From an uncultured Rhodospirillales bacterium (GTDB lineage: Bacteria > Pseudomonadota > Alphaproteobacteria > Rhodospirillales > Defluviicoccaceae), in assembly GCA_937127205.1 (NCBI GenBank), contig CAKZLS010000242.1:1-5632 (forward strand): a DNA stretch of 5,632 nt, in the 5' to 3' direction. The position numbers were made by a program, and so were the translations under genes. Of this stretch, positions 1 to 5,632 are shown piece by piece. The notes beneath the pieces are model-generated. The model had not been told where the DNA came from. It saw only the letters and a program-made list of their open reading frames with translations, and searched no databases. Within the stretch, counting starts at the first letter, position 1, and every line of letters starts with the position of its first letter.

Positions 1-59
1 CTGGCCCAAGCTCAAGTATACCCTTCCATAGCGAAATGCGCGCCGGGACCGCTAGTTGC

Positions 60-722
60 ATGAAAGCACGGGACGTTATTTACGAAAACCGTCGGCGGCT
101 TCAGGCTGCCGAGGAGCGTATTCGCAACCATCGCTACACCACAGCGGTCCGCGAAGGCCGGGTCAAGACGGAAGCGCTGAAAGCGTTCCCGTCACATCAA
201 TATCACGTGATCAACAGCGATACCCGCTCGCTGGCCCTGCTCGTCAGCCGATACGGAGCTTCGCCCAGCCGGACGTTTTTCAATGGTGTTCTGCAAGGGG
301 AGCTGGCGGCGCGCGCGGCCATTGTGACCCTGGCAAGCCGGCTGGATCTGTCCGAGACGGACTTGCAAGCATTTGAGCTCGATCCAGGGGGATTCGCCTA
401 TGCCGCTTATATGACTTGGATCTGCAGTTTCGGTTCCGCCGCCGAGGTGGCCTGCGGAATGTTCGTCAATTTTGCGGCCTGGGGATACAACTGCGGAAAA
501 TTGAGCGAAGGATTGCGCGAGCACTATGGCTTCACCCGGGAGGACACGGCATTTCTGGATGCTTTCGCCAATTTGCCGTCATCCGAAGAAGTCACCTTAT
601 CGATCGTTCAGGACGGCCTCGATCAAGGCGTCGCGGCGAATGACATTTTCCAAGCGTCCCGCATGTTCCAGGCTTACGAGGAAATGTTCTGGGACACCAT
701 GGCCAGACTAGCCGGCCTTTAG
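60..722 (+). CDS. TenA/PqqC-like family protein (haem-oxygenase-like fold), start uncertain
   Basis: From the ATG at 60 this is a 220-residue protein, the usual size for the TenA/Thi-4/PqqC family of all-helical proteins, some of which hydrolyse thiamin or its breakdown products. Family-like features are an N-terminal helix ending in NHRY near residue 24, an FPSHQYHVI stretch, a central AAWGY motif (W141, Y143) and the C-terminal pattern YEEMFWD, where E207 matches the conserved TenA glutamate. At the position of the TenA nucleophile (PCxWxY in classical members) I see alanine (A139-A140 before W141), so classical thiaminase II chemistry is doubtful. An earlier in-frame ATG lies at 36, and the frame is open to the left edge, so the true start could lie outside the window. 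I prefer 60 because the family's first helix begins just after it and a weak GGGA lies at 45-48. No thiamin or PQQ genes are visible nearby. Family is fairly sure; substrate is unknown. Confidence 0.72.
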   Translation: MKARDVIYENRRRLQAAEERIRNHRYTTAVREGRVKTEALKAFPSHQYHVINSDTRSLALLVSRYGASPSRTFFNGVLQGELAARAAIVTLASRLDLSETDLQAFELDPGGFAYAAYMTWICSFGSAAEVACGMFVNFAAWGYNCGKLSEGLREHYGFTREDTAFLDAFANLPSSEEVTLSIVQDGLDQGVAANDIFQASRMFQAYEEMFWDTMARLAGL

Positions 723-765
723 CGCGCATTGGCCAGCGGAAAATAAGGTATTTTTTCAATACATC

Positions 766-794
766 TTGAAATATTAAGTTTTATTTCCTATATT
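766..794 (+). promoter_or_regulatory. Predicted sigma70-type promoter for the first diguanylate cyclase
   Basis: TTGAAA (766-771) and TATATT (789-794) are separated by exactly 17 bases, and each differs from the TTGACA/TATAAT consensus at one position. They lie in the only clearly AT-rich stretch between the TenA-like gene and the first cyclase. Transcription would begin around 801, giving a leader of roughly 45 bases that contains the ribosome binding site at 834-838. This is a motif reading only. No operator or activator site is recognisable. Confidence 0.6.
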
Positions 795-833
795 GGGCGC
801 AACCCTGAGCCGTCAATCTATTTCCTTCCCTTT

Positions 834-838
834 AGGAG
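834..838 (+). promoter_or_regulatory. Ribosome binding site that decides a TTG start
   Basis: AGGAG at 834-838 sits 9 bases before the TTG at 848 but 15 bases before the ATG at 854. The spacing therefore favours TTG. The downstream paralogue independently supports this: it begins ATG-CCG-ATG, so its Met-Pro-Met start aligns with TTG-CCC-ATG here. Confidence 0.65.
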
Positions 839-847
839 AAAGCGGTA

Positions 848-1837
848 TTGCCCATGCGACAAGCGCCCCTGCCAGCGAACGAGGCCGACAGACTGGCAGC
901 TCTCCATAACTTCCAGATTCTCGACACCCCTCCCGATGACGCTTTCGACCGGATCACGCGTGTCGCAAGCCGCATCCTAAAGACGCCCATTGCCGTCGTT
1001 TCGCTCGTTGATAAGGAACGACAATGGTTCAAGTCGCGTCTTGGGCTGGACACCGAGGAAACACCTCGCGAAGTCGCGTTTTGTGCCCACGCCATATGCG
1101 AACAAGATGTGATGGTGGTTCCCGACGCCACAGAGGATCGGCGGTTCGCCGAGAACCCTCTGGTCACGCAGGATCCTAAGATCCGGTTTTATGCCGGCGC
1201 ACCTCTCCAAGACGATGCCGGGCATAACCTTGGCGTGCTCTGCGTCCTGGATCGGACCCCGCGTCAGATCGATGACGAGCAGCGGGCCATGCTCCGCGAC
1301 CTGGCGTCCATCGTTATGGATGCCATGCACCTGCGCCGGCTCGCCGCCATCGATCCTTTAACCAGTCTTCCCAACCGTCGACATTTCATGGAATTGTGCG
1401 AGCAGGAGCATCGCCGAGCAATCCGCTACCATCATCAATTGTCGGTCGCGCTGATCGATATCGACTGCTTCAAGCAGATCAACGATCAATACGGGCACGA
1501 TGCCGGAGATGCCGTATTGAAAGCGATGTCGCACCTGTCCGGTCAGGCGCTTCGCGAGCACGATACGGTCTGCCGGTATGGCGGCGAGGAATTTGCGCTT
1601 CTCATGCCCCATGCCACCTTGGACCAAGCCGAGATCATTACCGATCGCCTCCGGGGACGGGTAAGCGCGGACACGGTGAATATTCAAGGCGGACAGATCA
1701 ATTTTACCATCAGCGTGGGAGTGACGCCGTTTCGTGTCGGCGCGGAAACCATCGGCGATGCATTGAAACGCGCGGACAAAGCCCTCTACGACGCCAAGGC
1801 CCGAGGCAGGGACAGGGTGGTCGCAATAGAACCGTAA
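848..1837 (+). CDS. GAF-GGDEF sensor diguanylate cyclase (first of tandem pair)
   Basis: This 329-residue soluble protein should condense two GTP into cyclic di-GMP. A GAF sensor domain spans about residues 25-160, with the LDTPPD lead-in, VSLVD, QWFKSR, FCAHAIC and RFYAGAPL stretches typical of GAF domains fused to GGDEF. The cyclase domain spans about 165-327. It has DPLTSLPNRR (169-178), the metal-binding DID motif (D204), GHDAGD (216-221), the active site GGEEF (245-249) and ADKALYDAK near the end. REHD (236-239), five residues before GGEEF, is an intact RxxD inhibitory site, so product feedback is expected. There is no signal peptide or membrane segment, so it should be cytosolic, with the GAF domain sensing a small ligand or redox state that I cannot identify. 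TTG is chosen as start over the ATG at 854 from ribosome-site spacing and the paralogue. It has its own promoter at 766-794. One oddity is Cys207 in DIDCFK, where the paralogue has His. Function class is confident; the signal is unknown. Confidence 0.93.
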   Translation: MPMRQAPLPANEADRLAALHNFQILDTPPDDAFDRITRVASRILKTPIAVVSLVDKERQWFKSRLGLDTEETPREVAFCAHAICEQDVMVVPDATEDRRFAENPLVTQDPKIRFYAGAPLQDDAGHNLGVLCVLDRTPRQIDDEQRAMLRDLASIVMDAMHLRRLAAIDPLTSLPNRRHFMELCEQEHRRAIRYHHQLSVALIDIDCFKQINDQYGHDAGDAVLKAMSHLSGQALREHDTVCRYGGEEFALLMPHATLDQAEIITDRLRGRVSADTVNIQGGQINFTISVGVTPFRVGAETIGDALKRADKALYDAKARGRDRVVAIEP

Positions 1838-1860
1838 TGAAGAAAATACCCACACCGCTA

Positions 1861-1878
1861 TCACTCCAAGCGGAGTGA
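1861..1878 (+). other. Short perfect hairpin between the two cyclase genes
   Basis: TCACTCC (1861-1867) and GGAGTGA (1872-1878) form a perfect 7-base-pair stem around the loop AAGC. No T tract follows, so this is not a classical intrinsic terminator. It could be an mRNA stability element, a weak pause site or chance. It lies 23 bases after the first cyclase's stop codon. Confidence 0.3.
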
Positions 1879-1952
1879 AAGCAGTTCCAAATATGCTCGA
1901 TAGATTAGGCTGTTATTCCCCTCCCTTTTTGGCAGAAAGTTAAAACTCAATA

Positions 1953-2957
1953 ATGCCGATGGAAGCCCCTCCAAAGCCAGAAAATGAGCCTGAACGGCTG
2001 GATGCGCTCGACGACCATCAGGTCCTCGACACGCCTCCCGACGAGTCTCTCGATCGCATCACCGAATTGGCCCGACACATGCTGAAGACGCCCATTGCCC
2101 TGGTTTCGCTGGTGGACGAAGAACGTCAGTGGTTTAAGTCGCGCCAAGGCCTGAATGCCAAGGAAACACCCCGCGACGTCGGATTTTGCGCCCATGCCAT
2201 CTGCGAAGAGGACGTGATGGTAGTTCCCGACGCGTCACGGGACCGGCGTTTTGAAGAGAACCCGCTGGTCACCGAGGAACCGAAAGTCCGCTTCTATGCC
2301 GGTGCGCCGCTTCAGGATAGCGAGGGGCATGCGCTCGGCACCCTTTGCGTCCTCGATACGGCTCCCCGCGAGATCGATACCGAGCAAATAGCGATGCTGG
2401 AAGGTTTGGCGTCGGTGGTGATGGACGAGATGCACCTGCGCCGCCTCGCGTCTTTCGACCCGCTGACGGCCTTACCCAATCGCCGATATTTCATGGACTT
2501 GAGCGAACAGGAGTACGGCCGGGCGCTACGCCACGGGCACGATATATCGGTCGCCATGATCGACATCGACCATTTCAAGCGGATCAACGACGAGCACGGT
2601 CATGACGCCGGAGACGCCGTTCTGAAGGCCTTTGCCGGGCTTTGCGCCAAAGTGCTGCGCGAGCATGACATCGTATGCCGGTACGGCGGCGAAGAATTCG
2701 CCGTTCTCATGCCCCATGCCGCATTGCGCCAGGCCGACCGCGCCGCCCGCCGTCTCGGCAACCGCATCGACGATTTTGCGGTGGAGATCGAAGGGGGGGA
2801 AATCCGGTTTACGATCAGCATCGGCGTGACCGCTGTCCGTGTCAGCGCCGAGAGTATTGGCGATGCCCTTTCGCGCGCCGACAAAGCCCTGTACGACGCC
2901 AAAGCTCAGGGGCGCAATCGCGTCATCTGCGCCCTTGCGTCGCCCGGCCGGAACTGA
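1953..2957 (+). CDS. GAF-GGDEF sensor diguanylate cyclase (second of tandem pair)
   Basis: This 334-residue protein is a paralogue of the preceding cyclase and should also make cyclic di-GMP. The two align without any gap over residues 1-329, about 68% identical by hand count. The GAF domain spans about 25-160 and the GGDEF domain about 165-327. All key residues are present: D204 in DIDHFK, GGEEF at 245-249 and the inhibitory RxxD as REHD at 236-239. Divergence is greatest in the N-terminal tail, at about 261-280 of the cyclase domain, and at the C-terminus, where five extra residues (SPGRN) appear. Those extra codons lie in the 35-base overlap with the convergent hydrolase gene. The ATG at 1953 is chosen because it aligns with the paralogue's start. 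Its ribosome site is poor, only GGCAGAAAG about 13 bases upstream. It is probably transcribed with the first cyclase across the 115-base gap, since I see no convincing promoter of its own. It has no membrane segment. Confidence 0.93.
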   Translation: MPMEAPPKPENEPERLDALDDHQVLDTPPDESLDRITELARHMLKTPIALVSLVDEERQWFKSRQGLNAKETPRDVGFCAHAICEEDVMVVPDASRDRRFEENPLVTEEPKVRFYAGAPLQDSEGHALGTLCVLDTAPREIDTEQIAMLEGLASVVMDEMHLRRLASFDPLTALPNRRYFMDLSEQEYGRALRHGHDISVAMIDIDHFKRINDEHGHDAGDAVLKAFAGLCAKVLREHDIVCRYGGEEFAVLMPHAALRQADRAARRLGNRIDDFAVEIEGGEIRFTISIGVTAVRVSAESIGDALSRADKALYDAKAQGRNRVICALASPGRN

Positions 2958-3909
2958 TCCGGGAGTCGGTAAATCGATCGATCTCGGCAAGCCAACGTTT
3001 CCGGACGGCATCCGTTTCCATAAACAACTCGTGCTTGGCTTCTGGAAAGCTTACCAGTTCGGCGCCGGAAAGCAACCTGGCGGCGCGGCGATGCGCCTCC
3101 GATTTCACCAAAGCATCTCGGCCCGCCGAACCGATGAGGATGGGTGTGCGCACCGCTCGCAAGTAAGACGCCCGGGTACTCTCGCGCATCAACCGAAATG
3201 CCGAGTCCAACCAACCGAATGTCGGATCGCCCATGCGAAGGCTGGGATACGCTTCCATCCATCGTTGTTGAAGCACCTTGCGTTGCGGATCGTCGCTTGT
3301 CGGCGAGTCACCGGCGACACGCCGCGGATTGTGCGGCCAATCCCCGCCACCGGGTATGTACCTTGAACTCAAACCGGTCGTCACGGCAAGGCGGGCAAGG
3401 CCACGCGCCAGCCACGTCGGCAGACCATTGGCATAAAGCGCGAAGAGGGGTGCCGACAGGACCGCCGCGGCTATTGTATCCGGATGTTCATACAGGTATC
3501 GGAGAGTAATCAGCCCGCCCGTGGAGTGCGAGATTATAACCAGCGGCGTTTCGGGATCCTTGGGAAGCACGACGTTGAAGAACACCTTTAGATCGGCGAC
3601 GGCGCCGGTGAGGCTGGCGCCCCCGACTTTCTGCCGGTTATCGAAATGCCGGTCCGAACCACCCTGGCCATACCAATCCATCTGCCAGACGGCATACCCA
3701 AGGGCAAGCAAGTCGTGGATGGTCTCGAAGTACTTCTCGCCGAATTCGCGGAAACCCGTGAGCAAGACGATCCGGGCGCGTGGGATTTTGGCCGGTTCGC
3801 AGAATCCATAGCGAAGCCCCGCGCCGGAAGAATTGCGAAAGGTGTCCCACTCCCAACCCGGCGGACTCAAGAAGCGGGTTTGCAGCGATGGGCCACGATT
3901 TTCGTTCAT
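2923..3909 (-). CDS. Alpha/beta hydrolase, monoacylglycerol lipase/lysophospholipase-like
   Basis: This 328-residue protein is an alpha/beta-fold serine hydrolase of the Hydrolase_4 (PldB/monoglyceride lipase-like) type, probably an esterase on lipid or lysophospholipid substrates. The core begins near residue 46 with RIVLLTGFREFGEKY. DWYGQGGSDR follows at 78-87. The nucleophile elbow is SHSTG with Ser129, where the first glycine of GxSxG is serine. The likely acid is Asp265 (SAGRDALV) and the likely base His293 (AKHELFME), so the triad is complete and correctly ordered. A lid-like insertion lies between about 155 and 240. There is no signal peptide or lipobox, so it is probably cytosolic. 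The start at 3909 is well bounded: an in-frame stop lies six codons upstream (3925-3927), and an AAAGGG lies about 7 bases before the ATG. Its 3' end overlaps the second cyclase. The exact substrate is not inferable. Confidence 0.88.
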   Translation of the reverse strand: MNENRGPSLQTRFLSPPGWEWDTFRNSSGAGLRYGFCEPAKIPRARIVLLTGFREFGEKYFETIHDLLALGYAVWQMDWYGQGGSDRHFDNRQKVGGASLTGAVADLKVFFNVVLPKDPETPLVIISHSTGGLITLRYLYEHPDTIAAAVLSAPLFALYANGLPTWLARGLARLAVTTGLSSRYIPGGGDWPHNPRRVAGDSPTSDDPQRKVLQQRWMEAYPSLRMGDPTFGWLDSAFRLMRESTRASYLRAVRTPILIGSAGRDALVKSEAHRRAARLLSGAELVSFPEAKHELFMETDAVRKRWLAEIDRFTDSRISSGRATQGRR

Positions 3910-4054
3910 TGGGTCACCCTTTCTTCACATGGCCCGGCGCACCACTGTCGAGAAGTTTGATCGCAAGTTACGGATATCCTGCGGGATCTGTTGCCGTCTA
4001 CCTTGGCGGTGACGCAGCGGAGAATTGCAAAGAACCCGGGAGCCTATCTATCGC
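3910..4054. other. Divergent intergenic region between hydrolase and transporter
   Basis: This 145-base gap should hold promoters for both the minus-strand hydrolase and the plus-strand transporter. I scanned it for TTGACA/TATAAT pairs with 16-18-base spacing and found none convincing on either strand. I see no obvious operator palindrome, riboswitch or terminator. Promoters may be weak, activator-dependent or of another sigma class. Confidence 0.4.
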
Positions 4055-5005
4055 ATGAACACGGCCATCCACACGTCCATGACTGCGCTCGAATGGGTCA
4101 TGCTCGTCGCGCTCTCGCTGCTTTGGGGCGGCTCATTCTTTTTCGTCGGCGTCGCCGTCGCCGAGCTTCCGCCCCTCACCATCGTGCTGATCCGTGTCGG
4201 CTTCGCCGCCGCCATTTTATGGATGATCGTCAGAGTGATCGGCCTGGAAATGCCGGAGACACTCGGCCTCTGGCCGGCCTTCTTCGCGATGGGGGTTCTC
4301 AACAACCTCATCCCCTTTTCGCTCATCGTATGGGGACAAACCCACATCGCCAGCGGCTTGGCGTCTATCCTCAACGCAACGACGCCGCTATTCACTGTCA
4401 TCGTCGCCCACTACTTCACTACCGACGAACGTTTGACCGGCAATCGCGTATTCGCGGTCATTGTCGGCCTCGCCGGCGTCACGGTGATGATGGGACCTGC
4501 GGCAATCGAGGGGATCGGCGCCAACGTTCTCGCACAAGCGGCGGTGCTCGGAGCTGCGTTGTCCTACGCCTTCGCCGGCATTTACGGCCGCCGTTTCAGG
4601 CGGCTTGGCGTCCCGCCGCTGCTCACGGCAACGGGACAGGTGACGGCTTCCGCAATTCTGCTCGCGCCGGTGACGCTGATCATCGACCGGCCGTGGGCGT
4701 TGCCCATGCCGGGCCTGGACACCTGGGCGGCATTGATCGGCCTCGCCGCACTCTCCACCGCCCTCGCCTACATTCTCTATTTCCGGATTCTTGCGACCGC
4801 GGGCGCGACAAATTTGTTGTTGGTGACCTTCCTCATCCCAGTGAGCGCCATCTTTCTCGGCGCGGTGATCCTCGGCGAACGCCTGAACACCGAGCACTTC
4901 ATTGGCATGGCGCTTATCGGGATTGGCTTGGCCGCCACCGATGGCCGGCTCGGCAAATTAGCCCGGGCTCTGGTCCACGGAGTGGTTTCAAAGTTTTCTA
5001 CGTAA
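4055..5005 (+). CDS. DMT-superfamily transporter, EamA family
   Basis: This 316-residue integral inner-membrane protein belongs to the drug/metabolite transporter superfamily (EamA, RhaT/YdcZ-like permeases), usually exporters of amino acids, metabolites or drugs. It shows two homologous EamA repeats, about residues 12-147 and 158-294, with about ten hydrophobic segments in all. Typical motifs are LLWGGSFFFVGVA after the first helix start, ELPPLTIVLIR, LNATTPLFTVIVAHYF followed by DERL in repeat one, and the matching FLIPVSAIFLGAVILGERL in repeat two. The short basic tail (KLARALVHGVVSK) should be cytoplasmic. I chose the ATG at 4055, with GGGAG 12 bases upstream. A TTG at 4025 or an ATG at 4079 are alternatives, and both leave the first helix intact. 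It is transcribed away from the hydrolase and toward the amidotransferase, whose 3' end it overlaps by 8 bases. Substrate is unknown. Family is confident. Confidence 0.9.
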   Translation: MNTAIHTSMTALEWVMLVALSLLWGGSFFFVGVAVAELPPLTIVLIRVGFAAAILWMIVRVIGLEMPETLGLWPAFFAMGVLNNLIPFSLIVWGQTHIASGLASILNATTPLFTVIVAHYFTTDERLTGNRVFAVIVGLAGVTVMMGPAAIEGIGANVLAQAAVLGAALSYAFAGIYGRRFRRLGVPPLLTATGQVTASAILLAPVTLIIDRPWALPMPGLDTWAALIGLAALSTALAYILYFRILATAGATNLLLVTFLIPVSAIFLGAVILGERLNTEHFIGMALIGIGLAATDGRLGKLARALVHGVVSKFST

Positions 5006-5632
5006 ACACTTGGCCGAGAAACTGGGTGAGCCAACGATCGATTGCCGGGTCGTACCGGTCGAAATCGACCAATTGGTCCGCTTTCGATTGTGCGCCGTGA
5101 AGTACCAGGTCGTCCGACGCTCGTTCCGTCCACAGCTCGATCATGTCGCGGAGAACCTCCGGGTGAAACTGAACCCCGAAGACGTTATCGCCATACCGGA
5201 AAGCCTGGTTCCTGAAGGTCTCCCCCATGGCGAGGCACGTAGCCCCGTCCGGAAGATCGAACCCCTCCCGGTGCCACTGGAAAACCCGCATCGGACCCTC
5301 AAAATGCTCTGCCCCCTCCGCGGTCGGAACGACTGGATGATAGCCGACTTCCACAAAACCATAAGGATGGCGCCTGATGGACGAGCCGAGCGTTCGGGCC
5401 AGCAACTGCGCGCCTAGGCAAATTCCCAACGTCGGCGTGTCGGATTCGAAAACCGTCGGCAGAAAATCCAGTTGCGCACGGACCCCGGGGACGGTGCCGT
5501 CATCGTTGGCACTCATCGGACCGCCGAAAATAACCACGGCGTCGACCCCGTCGAGGTTGCCTGGTAGAGCGTCACCAATGTTCGGACAGCGGATATCCAA
5601 ATCGAAGCCCATCTGGCGCAGGCGATCTCCCA
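4998..5632 (-). CDS. Class I glutamine amidotransferase (GuaA-like GATase1 domain), 5'-partial
   Basis: The visible part is a free-standing glutamine amidotransferase domain, which hydrolyses glutamine and passes ammonia to an acceptor. Numbered from the internal ATG at 5612, it has the oxyanion region VVIFGGPMSAND (27-37), the nucleophile elbow GICLGAQLLA with Cys65, and GVQFHPEV with His150 and Glu152, so the catalytic triad is complete. A C-terminal helical tail follows (about 155-204). The frame stays open from 5612 to the right edge. The residues before Met (GDRLRQ) continue the first helix expected in this fold, so the true start lies outside the window and roughly 20-30 N-terminal residues are missing. 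Orphan enzymes of this type are often labelled GMP synthase-like or GATase1-like. There is no synthase domain here, so it is not GuaA itself. The acceptor partner is unknown. It is convergent with the transporter gene. Confidence 0.88.
   Translation of the reverse strand, partial: GDRLRQMGFDLDIRCPNIGDALPGNLDGVDAVVIFGGPMSANDDGTVPGVRAQLDFLPTVFESDTPTLGICLGAQLLARTLGSSIRRHPYGFVEVGYHPVVPTAEGAEHFEGPMRVFQWHREGFDLPDGATCLAMGETFRNQAFRYGDNVFGVQFHPEVLRDMIELWTERASDDLVLHGAQSKADQLVDFDRYDPAIDRWLTQFLGQVFT

Larger units (their letters stand above)
818..2957 (+). repeat. Tandem gene duplication (two GAF-GGDEF copies plus leader)
   Basis: The coding copies begin at 848 and 1953, a period of 1105 bases, and match without indels through codon 329. 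Similarity extends into the leader: 818-842 and 1913-1939 share a pyrimidine-rich TATT-CC-TCCCTTT block followed by GG and AGAAAG. The first copy keeps a proper AGGAG, whereas the second reads GGCAGAAAG. The duplicated unit therefore included the translation-initiation region. Protein divergence of about one third says the duplication is old, or that the pair was acquired as already diverged paralogues. Confidence 0.7.

Noticed and set aside
1..59. Possible upstream regulatory region (such as a thiamin riboswitch) before the TenA-like gene
   Set aside because: Too little sequence is present, the reading frame is open through it, and no riboswitch core is visible.
713..740. GGCC-containing inverted repeat around the stop of the TenA-like gene
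   Set aside because: The stem is about four base pairs with mismatches beyond, and the nearest T run is too far downstream.
748..762. Possible terminator stem GTATT/AATAC with T-rich loop after the TenA-like gene
   Set aside because: Only five A/T-rich pairs, the T run is in the loop rather than after the stem, and the promoter follows directly. Not credible as a terminator.
1171..1184. GGATC-CTAA-GATCC inverted repeat
   Set aside because: It lies inside well-conserved GAF coding sequence where the codons explain the bases, and no regulatory role is suggested.
2526..3011. Minus-strand open frame opposite the end of the second cyclase
   Set aside because: It is a shadow of the GGDEF coding frame. 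The real minus-strand gene ends at 2923 in another frame.
4388..4897. Long minus-strand open frame (169 codons) antisense to the transporter
   Set aside because: It is the complement of a clear EamA coding frame, and its predicted protein is low in hydrophobic structure with no recognisable domain. It is a GC-rich shadow frame.
3991..5100. 369-codon plus-strand open frame spanning the transporter
   Set aside because: The translation is rich in Arg, His and Pro with no domain-like pattern, typical of an out-of-frame reading of the transporter gene. The transporter frame has the helices and motifs.

Overview
This is a GC-rich bacterial chromosomal window that looks alphaproteobacterial. That placement is an impression from protein style, codon usage and gene types, not a database match. 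Genes fill nearly the whole window and no gap exceeds about 150 bases. There are no RNA genes, mobile elements, CRISPR arrays, integrase or phage genes, or attachment sites.

Layout from left to right. (1) A TenA/PqqC-like protein of the haem-oxygenase-like fold (plus strand, 60-722), whose reading frame is open to the left edge. It lacks the usual TenA nucleophilic cysteine. (2) An AT-rich 125-base gap with a good sigma70-type promoter (766-794) and a strong ribosome binding site. (3) Two tandem plus-strand genes (848-1837 and 1953-2957), both soluble GAF-GGDEF diguanylate cyclases. They align without a gap over 329 residues at about 68% identity (hand count). Both have an intact GGEEF active site and an intact RxxD inhibitory site. 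(4) A minus-strand alpha/beta hydrolase (2923-3909) whose 3' end overlaps the second cyclase tail to tail by 35 bases. (5) A 145-base divergent gap, then a plus-strand EamA/DMT-family transporter (4055-5005). (6) A minus-strand class I glutamine amidotransferase (4998 to the right edge), 5'-truncated by the window, which overlaps the transporter tail to tail by 8 bases.

The genes do not form one evident pathway. The clear functional unit is the cyclase pair. Both should make cyclic di-GMP in the cytoplasm under control of a GAF sensor domain, with the first gene (and perhaps the second) driven from the 766-794 promoter. The hydrolase, transporter and amidotransferase look like ordinary housekeeping or accessory metabolism. 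I see no convincing undescribed system. The points worth a second look are the cyclase duplication and its leader, the TTG start, the two convergent overlaps, the non-canonical TenA-like active site, a tiny coupled ORF with a hairpin between the cyclases, and a G7 tract in the second cyclase.
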